A stretch of 64,000 nt of DNA from Facklamia sp964471435 (GTDB taxonomy: Bacteria > Bacillota > Bacilli > Lactobacillales > Aerococcaceae), in contig CAYYGA010000004.1 of NCBI GenBank assembly GCA_964471435.1, positions 1 through 64,000 of the forward strand. Direction: 5' to 3'. Positions 62,628 through 64,000 of the stretch are shown piece after piece; within the stretch, counting starts at the first letter, position 1; every line of letters begins with the position of its first letter. The notes beneath the pieces are model-generated. The model made no database searches, had not been told where the DNA came from, and was given only the letters and a program-made list of their open reading frames with translations. A program made the translations under genes and the position numbers.

Positions 62628-63665
62628 TTACTGAGGTGTTTCTGGTACTTCGATGTCTCCATCAATAATTTGCTGTTTGTAGTTTTCAATTTCAGTTAAA
62701 ATATCTTCTGAAAGATTACCATCAGTGATTCCAACGCCGCCATCTTCTAAACCGAAGACTTGATTTCCGCCTTGGAAACCTTCTGAGTTAGTAGTTTCTA
62801 CAAAAGATTTTACTGCTTCTCCTACTTGTTTAAGTGTAGAAGTTAAAGTTAAATGACGTTCTTCACCATCAACTTCAATAATTCCTTCAGCTTCTTGATC
62901 CATATCCACTCCAACTACCCAAATGTTCATTGAAGGATCATTTTGTACTAAGTCTTTTGCTTCAGAGAAAACTCCGTTACCGGAATCTCCTGCCGCATGG
63001 AAAATCACATCGGCATCATTTGCATACATAGCAGCCGCAATTTGTTTTCCACGTGGAGCATCCGCAAATGATCCAACATATTCTACTGTAATTTCAATAT
63101 CAGGATTGACTGTTTCTGCTCCTGCTACGAAACCAGCTTCAAAACGGTCAATAATTACGCCTTCAATTCCCCCTACAAATCCAATGTGATTTGTTTCGGT
63201 TGTCATAGCGGCAGCTACACCTGCTAAAAATGCTGCTTCATTGTCACGGAAGTTAATGGAGGCTACATTCGGCTGGTCAACAAATGAATCCACAATCATA
63301 AAATTATTGTCTGGATATTGTTGAGAAACCTCTTCAATTGCTGCTTCTAATTTGAATCCAATGCCGGCAATTAAATCAAATTGAGCTTGTACAGCTGAAT
63401 TTAAGTGAGTAATGTAATCTGAATCTGAGTTAGACTGTAAGTAAGTATAGCCTCCAGGACCTTCTTCAAGTCCATTCTCTTCACCATAAGCTACAATTCC
63501 TTCCCAGGCAGACTGGTTAAATGATTTATCATCTACCCCGCCCTGGTCTGTAATCATTACGATGCTTGCAGACTCCTGCGCTTCTTCTTGAGCCACTACA
63601 TAAGTTGGGGCAACTACCGCTCCTAAAGCAGATGCTGCTAATAAAGATGCAAATATTTTTTTCAT
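62628..63665 (-). CDS. BMP-family substrate-binding protein of the nucleoside ABC importer
   Basis: Extracellular binding protein of the basic membrane protein (PnrA/Med-like) family, 345 residues. Visible: VMITDQGGVDDKSFNQSAWEG after the signal sequence, NFMIVDSFVDQPNVASINFRDNEAAFLAG, IGFVGG, and ADVIFHAAGDSGNGVF. The signal peptide (MKKIFASLLAASALGAVVAP) is followed by YVVAQEE and there is no Cys anywhere in the protein, so it is not a lipoprotein, unlike most BMP proteins. Start ATG at 63665. First gene of the four-gene importer. Confidence 0.92.
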   Translation of the reverse strand: MKKIFASLLAASALGAVVAPTYVVAQEEAQESASIVMITDQGGVDDKSFNQSAWEGIVAYGEENGLEEGPGGYTYLQSNSDSDYITHLNSAVQAQFDLIAGIGFKLEAAIEEVSQQYPDNNFMIVDSFVDQPNVASINFRDNEAAFLAGVAAAMTTETNHIGFVGGIEGVIIDRFEAGFVAGAETVNPDIEITVEYVGSFADAPRGKQIAAAMYANDADVIFHAAGDSGNGVFSEAKDLVQNDPSMNIWVVGVDMDQEAEGIIEVDGEERHLTLTSTLKQVGEAVKSFVETTNSEGFQGGNQVFGLEDGGVGITDGNLSEDILTEIENYKQQIIDGDIEVPETPQ

Positions 63666-63762
63666 AAAATTCTCCTATTCTCTGTTTAAAACATCAGCTG
63701 CAATTACATATGGCATATTTTAAAATATTTTAAAATTAATAATCTTAAAAATATGCACTAGG

Positions 63763-63776
63763 TGTAATCGTTTTCT
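63763..63776. promoter_or_regulatory. Probable cre site (CcpA) for the nucleoside importer
   Basis: TGTAATCGTTTTCT matches the cre consensus TGWAANCGNTNWCA at 13 of 14 positions. It begins 7 bp downstream of the -10, over the expected start point, where CcpA would repress. Confidence 0.65.
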
Positions 63777-63783
63777 AGTTATT

Positions 63784-63812
63784 ATTATAACTTTCATAGC
63801 TATAAATTTCAA
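63784..63812 (-). promoter_or_regulatory. Promoter of the BMP-type nucleoside importer operon
   Basis: Minus strand -35 TTGAAA (63807-63812), 17-bp spacer, -10 TATAAT (63784-63789). It leaves a leader of about 110 nt with no riboswitch that I recognise. Confidence 0.7.
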
Positions 63813-63868
63813 TCAAAATATGCAATATAGAAACATATCACTTTCTTTCCATCAATTTAGTGTCAGTT

Positions 63869-64000
63869 CTAGTCTTCTTCAGTAGGTTGCAAGCCGATTA
63901 AAACCTGTCGTGGTTTACTGCCGTCCTGAGGTGAAACCATACCTTGGCTTTCTAAATCATCAACTAAACGGGCAGCTCGATTATAACCTATTCTGAACTT
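63869..64000 (-). CDS. ftsK: DNA translocase FtsK, C-terminal end only
   Basis: The last 43 residues of the gamma domain of an FtsK/SpoIIIE-type translocase, which pumps chromosomal DNA at the division septum. The visible segment contains RIGYNRAARLVDDLESQG and SPQDGSKPRQVLIG, the KOPS-reading winged helix. The gene runs off the right edge; its stop (TAG) is at 63869-63871. Confidence 0.9.
   Translation of the reverse strand, partial: KFRIGYNRAARLVDDLESQGMVSPQDGSKPRQVLIGLQPTEED

Noticed and set aside
63666..63780. Purine riboswitch in front of the nucleoside importer
   Set aside because: The leader lacks the conserved purine-aptamer core and has no terminator; a cre site explains control better.
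1..64000. CRISPR arrays, tRNA or rRNA genes, prophage or intact IS
   Set aside because: No regularly spaced direct repeats, no cloverleaf or rRNA-like stretches, and no transposase, integrase or phage structural genes were seen.

Overview
The window looks like chromosome of a low-GC Gram-positive bacterium of the order Lactobacillales, possibly Aerococcaceae (the family is a guess from gene content). Reasons: AT-rich intergenic DNA, strong AGGAGG-type ribosome binding sites, PolC-type polymerase, HrcA/CIRCE and CtsR heat-shock control, a T-box riboswitch, class III fructose bisphosphatase, FloA/NfeD, and Firmicutes-style gene order. No rRNA, tRNA, CRISPR array, prophage or intact insertion sequence was seen. 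One 100-N gap lies at 37111-37210.

Region 1 (1-21691, all minus strand) is the long translation/replication/envelope block. In transcription order it reads rpsB-tsf, pyrH, frr, uppS-cdsA-rseP-polC, rimP-nusA-rnpM-ylxQ-infB-rbfA, truB-ribF, hrcA-grpE-dnaK (dnaK runs off the left edge). Hairpin terminators or promoters separate rpsB/tsf, tsf/pyrH, frr/uppS, polC/rimP, rbfA/truB and ribF/hrcA. The hrcA promoter is bracketed by two CIRCE operators.

Region 2 (21953-36239) holds a plus-strand alpha/beta-hydrolase, then on the minus strand the oxidative TCA branch citZ-acnA-icd (2-oxoglutarate and glutamate supply), an NfeD-FloA-membrane protein cluster, an AI-2E family membrane protein, clpB behind two CtsR boxes, an unrecognised ORF with no normal start codon, and a SufT-type Fe-S assembly factor.

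Region 3 (36389-48777) has a Cof-type HAD phosphatase and a YitT membrane protein converging on the assembly gap, fbp, an arginine locus (arcA and an ArcD-like antiporter divergent from a T-box-controlled argG-argH), and an L,D-transpeptidase. Two diverged copies of one ~200-bp element with a long central hairpin follow fbp and argH; compensatory base changes between the copies keep the hairpin paired. This is the strongest unexplained signal in the window.

Region 4 (48877-64000) contains rplS, trmD-rimM, khpA, rpsP, ffh-ylxM with a short DtxR-family regulator upstream, a Mn/Zn-type ABC importer behind palindromic DtxR-type operators, an unusual lactate/malate-dehydrogenase-family enzyme, and a four-gene BMP-type nucleoside ABC importer behind a probable cre site. 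The 3' end of ftsK closes the window.
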